Shown: positions 28,494-36,509 of the stretch, piece after piece
How positions within the stretch are numbered: position 1 is the first letter of the stretch
Layout of the letters: each line of letters begins with the position of its first letter
Source: JAEINY01 sp942490535
GTDB taxonomy: Bacteria; Bacteroidota; Bacteroidia; Bacteroidales; Marinilabiliaceae
DNA: 64,000 nucleotides
Assembly: GCA_942490535.1 (NCBI GenBank)
Contig: CALNXQ010000005.1
Span: 372,001 to 436,000 of the forward strand
Direction: 5' to 3'
Notes under the pieces: generated by a model
Databases searched by the model: none
Seen by the model: the letters and a program-made list of their open reading frames with translations, nothing else
Told to the model about the DNA's origin: nothing
Position numbers and translations under genes: made by a program

Positions 28494-28939
28494 AAAACCG
28501 GCCTCCATTTTCCGGCAATAATCATGGGTTTCAGAGATACCTATACGCTCCTCCCAACATACAATACAATCGCTATTGTAAGTACTTTAGTTTAATTAAA
28601 AAGTGCCTTATATTTACTTTTTAGCCCTAAAACCTGGCAATAAAGTAAATATAACAAATACTTATTTTTATTTTTAGATCAAATAAAATGAGAATTCCTT
28701 TATGTAATAAATTTGGATATAAGGGAATTAGAAAAAGAGTTCTCTAACCATACTTTGGCAACTATAAAAAACAAACACCCTGCATGTATAATATAGAATT
28801 TGAGAATTGATTTTGTCTGAGATACCATCTAGACTCCATGATTACAACAGACTAAAAGAGTAATTATCAAGCTTAATTTCTACACTTGATATTGTTTTGA
28901 ATCTAAATCTTAATTGGTGGAGGAAATAAATAAAAAGGT
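28494..28939. other. 446-base AT-rich non-coding stretch at the island border
   Basis: Base composition drops sharply from about 28560 onward and stays AT-rich until about 32500. I saw no gene, terminal inverted repeat or tRNA-like attachment site here. Confidence 0.45.
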
Positions 28940-29215
28940 ATGATAAATACGATAGGAAAAATAACTGAAAGGTCAAAAAGACTGCTGTTGAGTAGTTTAA
29001 TTTCGATAATTTTTATTGTTGTTACGGCATTTTTCGGATTGATAAATGGAGCAAACGAATTTTGTTTTTTATTCCACTTGATTCCCTTTGCTGTTGAATT
29101 TAGTGGTGGTTCGATTCTAATTACAATTGCATATTATATAGTTTTGTTTGCAATAATCGGGCTGATTGTCTTTGGATTTATAAAGCCATCTAAAGAAAAA
29201 TTAGAAAGTAATTAA
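28940..29215 (+). CDS. small hypothetical membrane protein
   Basis: A 91-residue protein with two or three hydrophobic segments: about 15-38 (SLISIIFIVVTAFFGLING), about 40-55, and about 60-82 (IAYYIVLFAIIGLIVFGFI). It ends in a short charged tail (KPSKEKLESN). I do not recognise a family. It is AT-rich like the island and is followed directly by the first copy of the dispersed repeat, so it looks like a one-gene cassette. Confidence 0.55.
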   Translation: MINTIGKITERSKRLLLSSLISIIFIVVTAFFGLINGANEFCFLFHLIPFAVEFSGGSILITIAYYIVLFAIIGLIVFGFIKPSKEKLESN

Positions 29216-29224
29216 CATTAACTA

Positions 29225-29353
29225 GGTTGCCAATAAAGCGCCAGACCGAAGCTGATTTTGGGAGTTAGGCCTTCTTGCGAGCAAATATGAAATTAATACA
29301 GTAAATATACTACCTGTATCGGCATACATCATACGACAAGAGGCTGGCAAAAA
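29225..29353 (+). repeat. dispersed cassette-type repeat, copy 1
   Basis: It begins about 10 bases after the preceding stop. The left part holds AATAAAG, then GATTTTGGGAGTTAGGC, and GCGAGCAAA at 29277-29285. The right part, CGGCATACATCATACGACAA followed by GAGGCTGG, aligns base for base with the right parts of copies 2 and 3 at roughly 70% identity. It contains GTTAGGC, which matches the integron core-site consensus GTTRRRY, but no full attC symmetry was found. Confidence 0.6.
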
Positions 29354-29385
29354 ATCTATATACTTGAGTCTTGAAATTGATTTAG

Positions 29386-29958
29386 ATGGATAAAATTACA
29401 GAATTAAAAAAAACAAAATGGCGAACCAGACATTATCGAGATGCATTTGGCAATAGGCATAGAAAGAAAGAAGAGTATATAGCGAATCGCATCGTAAAGT
29501 GCATTTCACCGGGTCCTAGATTTGGGCATTTTGTAATTGATATTATAATATTTCAGATACTATTGATAACCATCTGGTTTGTGTTAGGTTTGCTTTTCAT
29601 GTTATATTCATCAAACCAAACTATTACTCGCACAATTGAATATTTCGAAAGCATAATAGGTTTAGTGTTTTATCCTCTCTACTATATTATTTTTGAATAT
29701 ATATGGCAAAGAACGCCAGGAAAGTTTTTAACAAAGTCACTTGTAATTGATGAATATGGAAACAAACCAACATTAAGAGCAATAGTATTGCGATCCTTAA
29801 TTAGAGTTGTTCCTTTTGAGACTTTTTCATGTTTAGAGGATAAGTATAAACGAAGTTATGGTTGGCATGACAAATGGTCGAATACATGGGTTGTCACAGA
29901 GAATGAACTGAAAGAGTTGAAAAGATTACAATTAGAACAAAACAGTTTCAAAAACTAA
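29386..29958 (+). CDS. RDD family membrane protein
   Basis: A 190-residue protein with an N-terminal basic cytosolic segment and two or three membrane helices (about 45-75 and 88-108). The RDD hallmarks are present in altered form: HFVIDIIIFQILL for the first Arg/Asp helix, and YIWQRTPGKFLTKSLVIDEY with the conserved TPGK. The C-terminal KWSNTWVV also fits. RDD proteins are small membrane proteins of uncertain function, some proposed as ion transporters. It is in the AT-rich island and followed by repeat copy 2. Confidence 0.7.
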   Translation: MDKITELKKTKWRTRHYRDAFGNRHRKKEEYIANRIVKCISPGPRFGHFVIDIIIFQILLITIWFVLGLLFMLYSSNQTITRTIEYFESIIGLVFYPLYYIIFEYIWQRTPGKFLTKSLVIDEYGNKPTLRAIVLRSLIRVVPFETFSCLEDKYKRSYGWHDKWSNTWVVTENELKELKRLQLEQNSFKN

Positions 29959-29985
29959 AACATCTGTTGTTTGCAAAAAATAATA

Positions 29986-30108
29986 AAGAATGCCTGCTGA
30001 GTCAGATTTGGAATATATCTGTCGGGCGAGCAAAGGCAAAAGCAAGAAAGCGAATGTACCACACGCAACGGCCCACTTCATGCGGCAAGACGTTGGGCGA
30101 GCATTCAT
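29986..30108 (+). repeat. dispersed cassette-type repeat, copy 2
   Basis: The left part carries AATAAAG-like sequence, CAGATTTGG and GGGCGAGCAAA. The right part, ACACGCAACGGCCCACTTCA then TGCGGCAAGACGTTGGGCG, is close to copy 3 (about 85% over 43 bases). It contains GTTGGGC, again matching GTTRRRY. It separates the RDD gene from the next cassette-like gene. Confidence 0.7.
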
Positions 30109-30136
30109 AACAAACCACCAGCATTAAATAAAATAC

Positions 30137-30841
30137 ATGAAGATTGTAACTTGGAATTGTAATGGTGCATTAAGGAAGAAGTTTGAGAACCTCAAAAGCT
30201 TTAATGCTGATATTTGCATTATCCAGGAATGTGAAAATCCAGAACAATCAAATCATACAGAATTCAGACGATGGGCGACGAATCATCTTTGGATTGGAGA
30301 TAATAAAAATAAAGGGCTTGGCATATTTGGTCGGAATAATATCGAATTGAACGCTCTTGAATGGACAAATGCATATAAAGACCACAGCGTGAAATATTTT
30401 CTACCCTGTAGAGTTAATAATGACTTTGATTTATTGGGTGTTTGGGCTCATGGCAATAATTCACCAAATTTTGGATATATCGGACAATTATGGAAGTATC
30501 TTCAAGTAAATAAGTCAAAACTCAATAAAACTATAATCGCGGGAGATCTAAATAGTAACGCTATATGGGATCAATGGGATCGTTGGTGGAATCATTCAGA
30601 TGTGATTCGAGAATTAAAAGGAGTTAGTATTGAAAGTCTTTACCATATAAATAGTGGAGAACAACAAGGTAAAGAATCTAATCCAACTTTCTATCTTCAA
30701 CGCAAATTAGAAAAGGCATATCATATTGACTACATATTTGGTTCTCAAGAATTTCAAAATGACTTGAAAGAATTGAAGATTGGTAAAGTTGAATTTAAGT
30801 TAGAAATAAGTGATCATATGCCAATGATTTGTGAATTTTAA
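30137..30841 (+). CDS. endonuclease/exonuclease/phosphatase (EEP) family protein
   Basis: A 234-residue soluble protein of the EEP fold. Motifs in order are MKIVTWNCNGALRKK (the catalytic Asn in WNCNG), CIIQECEN (metal-binding Glu), TIIAGDLNSNAIWD (GDLN) and the C-terminal ISDHMPMICEF (SDH with the catalytic His). The active site is therefore complete. Substrate could be DNA, a phospholipid or a nucleotide. It has no signal peptide. It is AT-rich, in the island, and flanked by repeat copies 2 and 3. Confidence 0.8.
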   Translation: MKIVTWNCNGALRKKFENLKSFNADICIIQECENPEQSNHTEFRRWATNHLWIGDNKNKGLGIFGRNNIELNALEWTNAYKDHSVKYFLPCRVNNDFDLLGVWAHGNNSPNFGYIGQLWKYLQVNKSKLNKTIIAGDLNSNAIWDQWDRWWNHSDVIRELKGVSIESLYHINSGEQQGKESNPTFYLQRKLEKAYHIDYIFGSQEFQNDLKELKIGKVEFKLEISDHMPMICEF

Positions 30842-30868
30842 AAATAAAAGAACGATGCACCAACAAAT

Positions 30869-30975
30869 CGCAATAAAGTAGGCCTTGCCGAGCCGGATTT
30901 TTGCGCGCGAGCAAAAAAAACGACTATACAACACGCAGCGGCCCATTTCATGCGGCAAAACATTGGCAAACATTA
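30869..30975 (+). repeat. dispersed cassette-type repeat, copy 3
   Basis: The left part, CGCAATAAAGTAGGCC then GAGCCGGATTTTT and GCGCGAGCAAA, parallels copy 1. The right part, ACACGCAGCGGCCCATTTCA then TGCGGCAAAACATTGG, parallels copy 2. It follows the EEP gene stop by about 28 bases. Confidence 0.7.
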
Positions 30976-31064
30976 CAAAAAAATTACTTCTAGAAAAAAA
31001 TAGTGAATTTGTGATTTTGTACCCTTTTCTGCGGATAATATAAAAAACGATTAAAATTCAAGAA

Positions 31065-31556
31065 GTGGAAAAGGATAAGTTTATTGCTGTTATTGAGGAT
31101 AATCAAAATCTGATTTATAAGATTTGCTATTCTTATTGCTCGAATCCTGAAGATATAAAGGATTTGCAACAAGAGATATTAATACAATTATGGAATTCAT
31201 TTTCAAAATTTGACGGACGCGTTAAAATATCAACATGGATATACCGAATTGCATTGTATACCGCAATATCGTTTTATCGTAAAGATTGTAAACAAAATAA
31301 CAATAAAGTAGCACTTGATACATCTAGTATACCCCTTGCCACTTCTGAGTTGGACTCTGATTTTAAGGAGAATATTGAAATGCTCTATCAACTTATTGAA
31401 TGTTTAAATGATTTAGACAAAGCTTTGATTTTGTTGTATTTGGACGATATTAGTTATAAGGGCATTGCTGATATTCTTGGTATTTCAGAAACCAATGTAG
31501 CTACAAAGATTAATCGTATAAAGAAAAAACTTAAGAAACGATTTAGTAACATTTAA
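31065..31556 (+). CDS. ECF-type RNA polymerase sigma factor
   Basis: A 163-residue sigma-70 family group 4 protein. Region 2 (about 10-75) has DLQQEILIQLWNSFSKFDGR and ISTWIYRIALYTAISFYRKD. Region 4 (about 105-160) has DKALILLYLDDISYKGIADI and LGISETNVATKINRIKKKL. The start is GTG 31065; the previous in-frame region is non-coding. The membrane protein gene starts 10 bases after its stop and is probably its anti-sigma factor. AT-rich composition places it in the island. Confidence 0.85.
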   Translation: MEKDKFIAVIEDNQNLIYKICYSYCSNPEDIKDLQQEILIQLWNSFSKFDGRVKISTWIYRIALYTAISFYRKDCKQNNNKVALDTSSIPLATSELDSDFKENIEMLYQLIECLNDLDKALILLYLDDISYKGIADILGISETNVATKINRIKKKLKKRFSNI

Positions 31557-31566
31557 AACTAAAGTT

Positions 31567-32184
31567 ATGGAATTAGACGATTTTAAAGGAGTGTGGGCTC
31601 AATTTGACAAAAAGCTATCTGAAAATACTGAACTTAATATGGAACTACTGATTCATAATAAGTTGAATAGTTCTAAAAGTGAATTACAAAAGCTGTATAA
31701 CTTGGCAATACGCGAAATAATAATCGGCATTATAGTTATTGTATATCTTATCATTAATTCATTTCATTATTTAGAAGAACCTGAGTTTTATATACCAGGA
31801 TTTATTTCAGTATCTATATTTATGGTTTATCTTTTGTTTTCGATAATAACAGTGAAAAGATTCCTAAGTATAGATTATATAGGGTCGCCCGTTGTCAAAT
31901 TGCGAAAAGACATTTTAAAATTAAATATGTGGATTAAAAGAACTAGAAAATATGAATACTTTTTATTGCCAATTTTACTTTTTTCATTCATCCCCATAGC
32001 ATACAAATCCATTCTCGATTTAAATATTTACAATGACATCAAAGGATTTACATTGGAGGCGTTAATCCTGTTAGTATTTGCCCTTGGGGGTACTGTGTTG
32101 ATGAATCACTACTTTATTGATAGAAAAATTAATAATGCAAATAGAATATTGGAAGAATTAGATAAATTTGAGCAAGAAGAATAA
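31567..32184 (+). CDS. membrane protein, putative anti-sigma partner
   Basis: A 205-residue protein. The N-terminal cytosolic part (1-55, MELDDFKGVWAQFDKKLSEN) is followed by four membrane helices: about 58-75, 82-102, 130-150 and 158-180. The MELDDFKxxW start is one I associate with Bacteroidota genes sitting directly after ECF sigma genes. I infer that it anchors and inhibits the sigma factor at the membrane. No HHCC zinc anti-sigma motif is present, so it is not a standard zinc anti-sigma factor. Confidence 0.6.
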   Translation: MELDDFKGVWAQFDKKLSENTELNMELLIHNKLNSSKSELQKLYNLAIREIIIGIIVIVYLIINSFHYLEEPEFYIPGFISVSIFMVYLLFSIITVKRFLSIDYIGSPVVKLRKDILKLNMWIKRTRKYEYFLLPILLFSFIPIAYKSILDLNIYNDIKGFTLEALILLVFALGGTVLMNHYFIDRKINNANRILEELDKFEQEE

Positions 32185-32345
32185 AAACGTTTGCTAATCG
32201 AATAGGTGGCTGACAGCCGATTGACTGCCAGTGCACCTTTCAAAACACCTTACTTACGGGTCGTGTGAATCGGCATTATGAAGTGTGATATGGTTCCCAC
32301 ATCATCAGCATTGCACACAATCTATCAGTTTCTTTGTAGGTCACT
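32185..32345. other. right border of the AT-rich island, non-coding
   Basis: Part of the 328-base gap between the island's last gene and the hemN stop. It holds a possible imperfect fold (AGGTG near 32202 with CACCT near 32234) but no clear copy of the dispersed repeat and no attachment-site duplication that I could match to the left border. The rest of the gap (32372-32512) is AT-rich and featureless apart from the terminator. Confidence 0.4.
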
Positions 32346-32371
32346 AAAAAACCCGATCATTACTGATCGGG
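32346..32371 (-). terminator. terminator of the heme operon
   Basis: CCCGATCA (32352-32359) pairs with TGATCGGG (32364-32371) around TTAC. On the minus strand the stem is followed by six T residues. It lies about 140 bases beyond the hemN stop. Confidence 0.75.
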
Positions 32372-32512
32372 CTATACTCCTATTGCTAATAACGTTTTAT
32401 ACCGATTACCAATCAAAACGATTGATAAAAATATCAATCTATGATTGTGTACCGGCATCTACCATTGCCATAAGCAAAATGCTTTATCAATCATTTTGTT
32501 ATACAATTGGTA

Positions 32513-33892
32513 TTATACGGTCTTCGAATACTGTCCCTTCCCTTGTTTCAGGGCGGGATCAAAGGCCATGGCGATGTTACGGATCACAAATCGGCCCTGT
32601 CCTTTTACAAGCACCTCATCGTTTTCAAGTGTCAGTAAACCATCGGCCATGAAGGGCGCCAGCTTTTCTTCATCCAGCTGAATGGCACTGTATACCTCTT
32701 CCACAGTCCCTTTAAAATCGGCGGCTACCTGTTTGAAGTCCACATAGTAATTACACATCACTTCATTAATCACCTGACGTACCATCTGCTCCTGCCGGGA
32801 TAGCTGATAACCGCGCACCACGGCACGCCCATCCTTTTGCACGCGATCCATGTAAGCTTTGATGGTTTTCTCGTTCTGGCTATAGGCATTGAACAACTGA
32901 CTGATGGACGAAGTCCCGAACCCATACACCTGACCGGTTGTTTCGCGGGTACAGTAACCTTGAAAGTTACGGTGTAATTTCTTATCGCGTAAGGCGATGG
33001 CAAATTCATCCCCGGGTTTGGCAAAATGGTCCATGCCAATGGCTACATAACCGGCATCAACAGCCATGTTGTATGCATCTTCGAGCATGGTTATCTTTTC
33101 ATCCGCAGTGGGTAAGCCGTATTGTTCCAACATGCGCTGACGCGGAATAACCGCTGGGATATGCGCATAGGAGAACGTCACCAAACGATCGGGATTGGCA
33201 TCCAGGGCTTCAGCTACGGTTTCGCGAAAACCGGCTTCGGTCTGAAAAGGTAAACCATACACCAAGTCCAGGTTAATACCGGAGAAACCAATCTTCTTCA
33301 GATAGGCGATCATCTCCTTCACCGGCACTTTGGCAGGTCGCCGGTTAATGGCCGTGAGTACTTCTTTTTTGAAATCCTGTATACCAAGACTAATGCGGTT
33401 AAAACCCATGTCGCGTAATTCATCCACCAGGTCATAATCCAGATAGGCCGGACTACATTCCATGGCCATCTCGTAATGATCGGCAAAATTGAAGTTGGCT
33501 TTGATGCTATCCGTTACCTTGCGAATCAACCTGGCTGATATGGCATTAGGCGTGCCACCGCCCCAGTGAACCTGTGTTAACTGACGATCCTTGGAAATAT
33601 CCCTGGAGACCAGTTCAATCTCTTGAATGAGCACGTCGATATACTGTTCAATGATGCTTTGCCCCATTCCCGTATATGTGGTACATCCACAAAAGGTACA
33701 CAGTTGCGGACAAAAAGGAATGTGCACGTATACCGATACATTCTCAGGTGTCTCCTGGTTGGAAACGATGACACTTTTCTGGTAAGCTTCATTGCCATAC
33801 GCCTCATGGAAGAAAGTAGCCGGTGGATAACTGGTATAACGTGGGCCTGCAATATTGTATTTATCTAATAGGTTTCTGTCGAATTTCAGCAT
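32513..33892 (-). CDS. hemN: oxygen-independent coproporphyrinogen III dehydrogenase
   Basis: A 459-residue radical SAM enzyme that converts coproporphyrinogen III to protoporphyrinogen IX without oxygen. The cluster motif in HIPFCPQLCTFCGCTTY is CxxxCxxCxC, diagnostic of true HemN rather than HemW. PRYTSYPPATFF at the N-terminus and VHWGGGTPNAIS are also typical. I start it at ATG 33892 (MLKFDRNLLDKYNI) rather than 33928, since the longer form adds a non-conserved tail that runs into a heptamer repeat. It is the last gene of the heme operon. Confidence 0.95.
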   Translation of the reverse strand: MLKFDRNLLDKYNIAGPRYTSYPPATFFHEAYGNEAYQKSVIVSNQETPENVSVYVHIPFCPQLCTFCGCTTYTGMGQSIIEQYIDVLIQEIELVSRDISKDRQLTQVHWGGGTPNAISARLIRKVTDSIKANFNFADHYEMAMECSPAYLDYDLVDELRDMGFNRISLGIQDFKKEVLTAINRRPAKVPVKEMIAYLKKIGFSGINLDLVYGLPFQTEAGFRETVAEALDANPDRLVTFSYAHIPAVIPRQRMLEQYGLPTADEKITMLEDAYNMAVDAGYVAIGMDHFAKPGDEFAIALRDKKLHRNFQGYCTRETTGQVYGFGTSSISQLFNAYSQNEKTIKAYMDRVQKDGRAVVRGYQLSRQEQMVRQVINEVMCNYYVDFKQVAADFKGTVEEVYSAIQLDEEKLAPFMADGLLTLENDEVLVKGQGRFVIRNIAMAFDPALKQGKGQYSKTV

Positions 33893-33905
33893 GGTGTTAA
33901 TTTTG

Positions 33906-33933
33906 AGTTCGTAGTCCGGAGTCCGCACTCCGT
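33906..33933. repeat. four 7-bp tandem units in the hemE-hemN gap
   Basis: AGTTCGT, AGTCCGG, AGTCCGC and ACTCCGT lie head to tail. The array also folds on itself as CGGAGT-ccgc-ACTCCG. It sits just upstream of the hemN start on the transcript and could affect its translation. Confidence 0.65.
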
Positions 33934-33988
33934 ACTATTAGGTAAACAGGCTAAGGGATGTTTTGATCAGTTTGATAATGATTAATTT

Positions 33989-35023
33989 TTAGCTTCTTTT
34001 CCAATCCACTGATTTCACCCAGTCAATGACAAACTGCACATTCTCCACCGGTAAGTCCGGTAGGATACCGTGTCCCAGGTTGAAGATCCACTTTTGGTTC
34101 TCCCGTCCAAAAGGCAGGTACGTCTTATTGAGTTCGGCTTCGATGGTGGCTTGATCGGCATACAACAGACGCGGATCCAGGTTACCTTGTAAACCCACTT
34201 CAGGATCTACAATCTCACGGGCATGTTTCAATGACATGCGCCAGTCGATGCCTACAAAGTCAGCCACATCCTTAGTTACAGCAGAGATCCCATGTCCCAG
34301 GTCTTTGGGGAAATAAATGGTTGGTACTCCTTTATCCCGCACCGCATTTAATATCTTTTTAGAGGCCGGCAGAATCATGTCCAGATAGAGCTCTTCCGGC
34401 AATAAACCACCATATGTTTCAAACAACTGAAAAGCTTCTACACCATGTTCAGCTTGCTTCAGTGCATATTCAATGGATACTTCGGTCAATGCGTCGATAA
34501 TTTTCTGACTGGTCTTGCGATCCTTATACAGAAATTCGGTGGCATTTTTAAAGGTAATGTCGCGCACATTATCGCGAAACATGAAACAAAAAGTTGTTAA
34601 CAATCCCCCACAAAAACCGATTAATGGCGTAGTGGCCGGACGTGTTTTGATAATCTCATCAATGGCCGCATACACATGATCTAATTTGGTCATGTCACGG
34701 GTCAACTGTTTCAACGGATCATCAAAAGTGTGCAAGGGGGCACCAAACACAGGTCCTTCGTTGGTAAACTTCAACGACATACCCAATGCTTCAGGCACTA
34801 CTAGTATATCGGAAAACAAGATGGCCGCATCCACTCCTAAATCATGAATAGGCATTAGCGTGACCTGAGCTGCCAATTCAGGGTTTTCCATCATCTCCGA
34901 AAAGGTATGATGCTCTTTCAGTGCACGGTAATTAGGCAACACACGACCTGCCTGACGCATAAACCATACCGGTGGTCGTGAAGTTGATTTTCCTTGAATC
35001 GTATCTGTGAATAGTGATTGCAT
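33989..35023 (-). CDS. hemE: uroporphyrinogen decarboxylase
   Basis: A 344-residue TIM-barrel enzyme that decarboxylates uroporphyrinogen III to coproporphyrinogen III. RPPVWFMRQAGRVLPNYR near the N-terminus carries the substrate-binding arginines. AAILFSDILVVPEALGM follows, with the catalytic Asp in the SDI motif. GFCGGLLTTFCFMF and the late NLGHGILPD are also conserved. Start at ATG 35023 (MQSLFTDTI), three codons inside the longest frame, which begins with a TTG. It lies between hemL and hemN in the operon. Confidence 0.95.
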   Translation of the reverse strand: MQSLFTDTIQGKSTSRPPVWFMRQAGRVLPNYRALKEHHTFSEMMENPELAAQVTLMPIHDLGVDAAILFSDILVVPEALGMSLKFTNEGPVFGAPLHTFDDPLKQLTRDMTKLDHVYAAIDEIIKTRPATTPLIGFCGGLLTTFCFMFRDNVRDITFKNATEFLYKDRKTSQKIIDALTEVSIEYALKQAEHGVEAFQLFETYGGLLPEELYLDMILPASKKILNAVRDKGVPTIYFPKDLGHGISAVTKDVADFVGIDWRMSLKHAREIVDPEVGLQGNLDPRLLYADQATIEAELNKTYLPFGRENQKWIFNLGHGILPDLPVENVQFVIDWVKSVDWKRS

Positions 35024-35133
35024 AGTGAGCAAATAAAAAGGTAAAGGGAATAAGTAATAAGGTGAAAGCGAAAAGGAAGGAGGTAAAAGCTAAATCACAT
35101 CATGCGCTGCCTTTACCTCTATCATATTTTCAT

Positions 35134-36426
35134 TTACTTCAGTGCTTCCAGCGCTTTCCTATTACCAGCGATTAACTTCGAAATATCTTCATCGGTGTGG
35201 GCCATGGAGATGAACAAGCACTCAAACTGAGAGGGTGCAATGTACAAACCGCTTTCCAATGCACTTTTGAAGTAAGTGGCATATTTGCCGGTATCAGCTG
35301 TCATGGCTTCTTCAAAAGAAGTCACTTGCGGAGCACTCGTGAAGAAAGCCGTCATCATAGAACCCACCCGGTTCAGAACCACAGACACACCCACCTCTTT
35401 GGCATTATTACGCAAGCCTGCTTCCACACAAGCCGCTTTTTTCTCCAGATCGTCATAGGCATTGGGTGTTTCATCCAGCTTTTTCAAAGCGGTTAATCCA
35501 GCCGCCATGGCCAAAGGGTTACCACTTAAAGTACCGGCCTGATAAACTGGTCCCAGTGGCGCCAACATGTCCATAATCTCCTTGCGCCCCCCATAAGCAC
35601 CTACAGGCAAGCCACCACCGATAATCTTACCCAGGGTGGTTAAGTCGGGCATGACATTGAAGTATTCCTGTGCGCCCCCCTTGGCAAGCCGGAAACCAGT
35701 GATCACCTCATCAAAAACCAATAACGCACCATGAGCTGTTGATAACTCGCGTAATCCTTCCAGGAATCCCTTTTGCGGAGGTACCACGCCCATGTTACCA
35801 GCTACGGGCTCCACAATGATAGCGGCAATCTGATCTTTATGCTTTTCGAAGAGTGCTTTGACGGACTCCAAATTGTTGTAATCGGCTGTTAAGGTATCTT
35901 TTGCGGTGCTCTTGGTGACACCCGGACTATCGGGCAATCCCAGAGTAATGGCACCTGAACCTGCTTTTATCAAAAAGCTATCGCCATGTCCGTGGTAACA
36001 ACCTGCGAACTTAATAATCAACTCCCGACCAGTAAAGCCACGTGCCAAACGGATGGCGCTCATGGTGGCTTCCGTACCGGAATTCACCATACGCACCTTT
36101 TCAATGGAAGGTACCATTTTCACAATTTGCTGTGCCATCTCGGTTTCAATGAGCGTTGGTGCACCATAACTGGTACCGTTGGCGGCTGCCTGGGCTACGG
36201 CTGCCAGCACCTCATCATGGGCATGCCCTAAAATGAGGGGTCCCCATGAGGCTACAAAATCGGTATATTGATTATCATCAATGTCCCAAATGGTGGTGCC
36301 TTTGGCTTTTTGAATAAACAGGGGATCAATGCCCACACTCTTGAAGGCACGCACCGGCGAGTTAACCCCTCCCGGAATGACTTCTTTGGCTTGTTTAAAG
36401 GCGTTTATGCTGTTGTTGACTTTCAT
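35134..36426 (-). CDS. hemL: glutamate-1-semialdehyde 2,1-aminomutase
   Basis: A 430-residue PLP enzyme that makes 5-aminolevulinate from glutamate-1-semialdehyde, the second step of the C5 route. IPGGVNSPVRAFKSVG at the start, MVNSGTEATMSAIRLARGFTG in the PLP phosphate site, FDEVITGFRLAKGG, and TLGKIIGGGLPVGAYGG with the Schiff-base lysine are all intact. Length is normal. In the operon it follows hemB and precedes hemE, with a 110-base purine-rich gap before hemE. Confidence 0.96.
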   Translation of the reverse strand: MKVNNSINAFKQAKEVIPGGVNSPVRAFKSVGIDPLFIQKAKGTTIWDIDDNQYTDFVASWGPLILGHAHDEVLAAVAQAAANGTSYGAPTLIETEMAQQIVKMVPSIEKVRMVNSGTEATMSAIRLARGFTGRELIIKFAGCYHGHGDSFLIKAGSGAITLGLPDSPGVTKSTAKDTLTADYNNLESVKALFEKHKDQIAAIIVEPVAGNMGVVPPQKGFLEGLRELSTAHGALLVFDEVITGFRLAKGGAQEYFNVMPDLTTLGKIIGGGLPVGAYGGRKEIMDMLAPLGPVYQAGTLSGNPLAMAAGLTALKKLDETPNAYDDLEKKAACVEAGLRNNAKEVGVSVVLNRVGSMMTAFFTSAPQVTSFEEAMTADTGKYATYFKSALESGLYIAPSQFECLFISMAHTDEDISKLIAGNRKALEALK

Positions 36427-36509
36427 TGTTTCGTCTTTTTCCTAACACAGGGTTTAGCTCAGCCGTACCCTGTACTTTTATATGTCGCCCTTGCGGGGCA
36501 TTTTTTCTT

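Noticed and set aside
29225..30975. True integron attC sites
   Set aside because: GTTRRRY-like cores occur in two copies, but I could not find the matching RYYYAAC and paired L/R arms, and no integron integrase is present. I kept only the looser cassette-like description.
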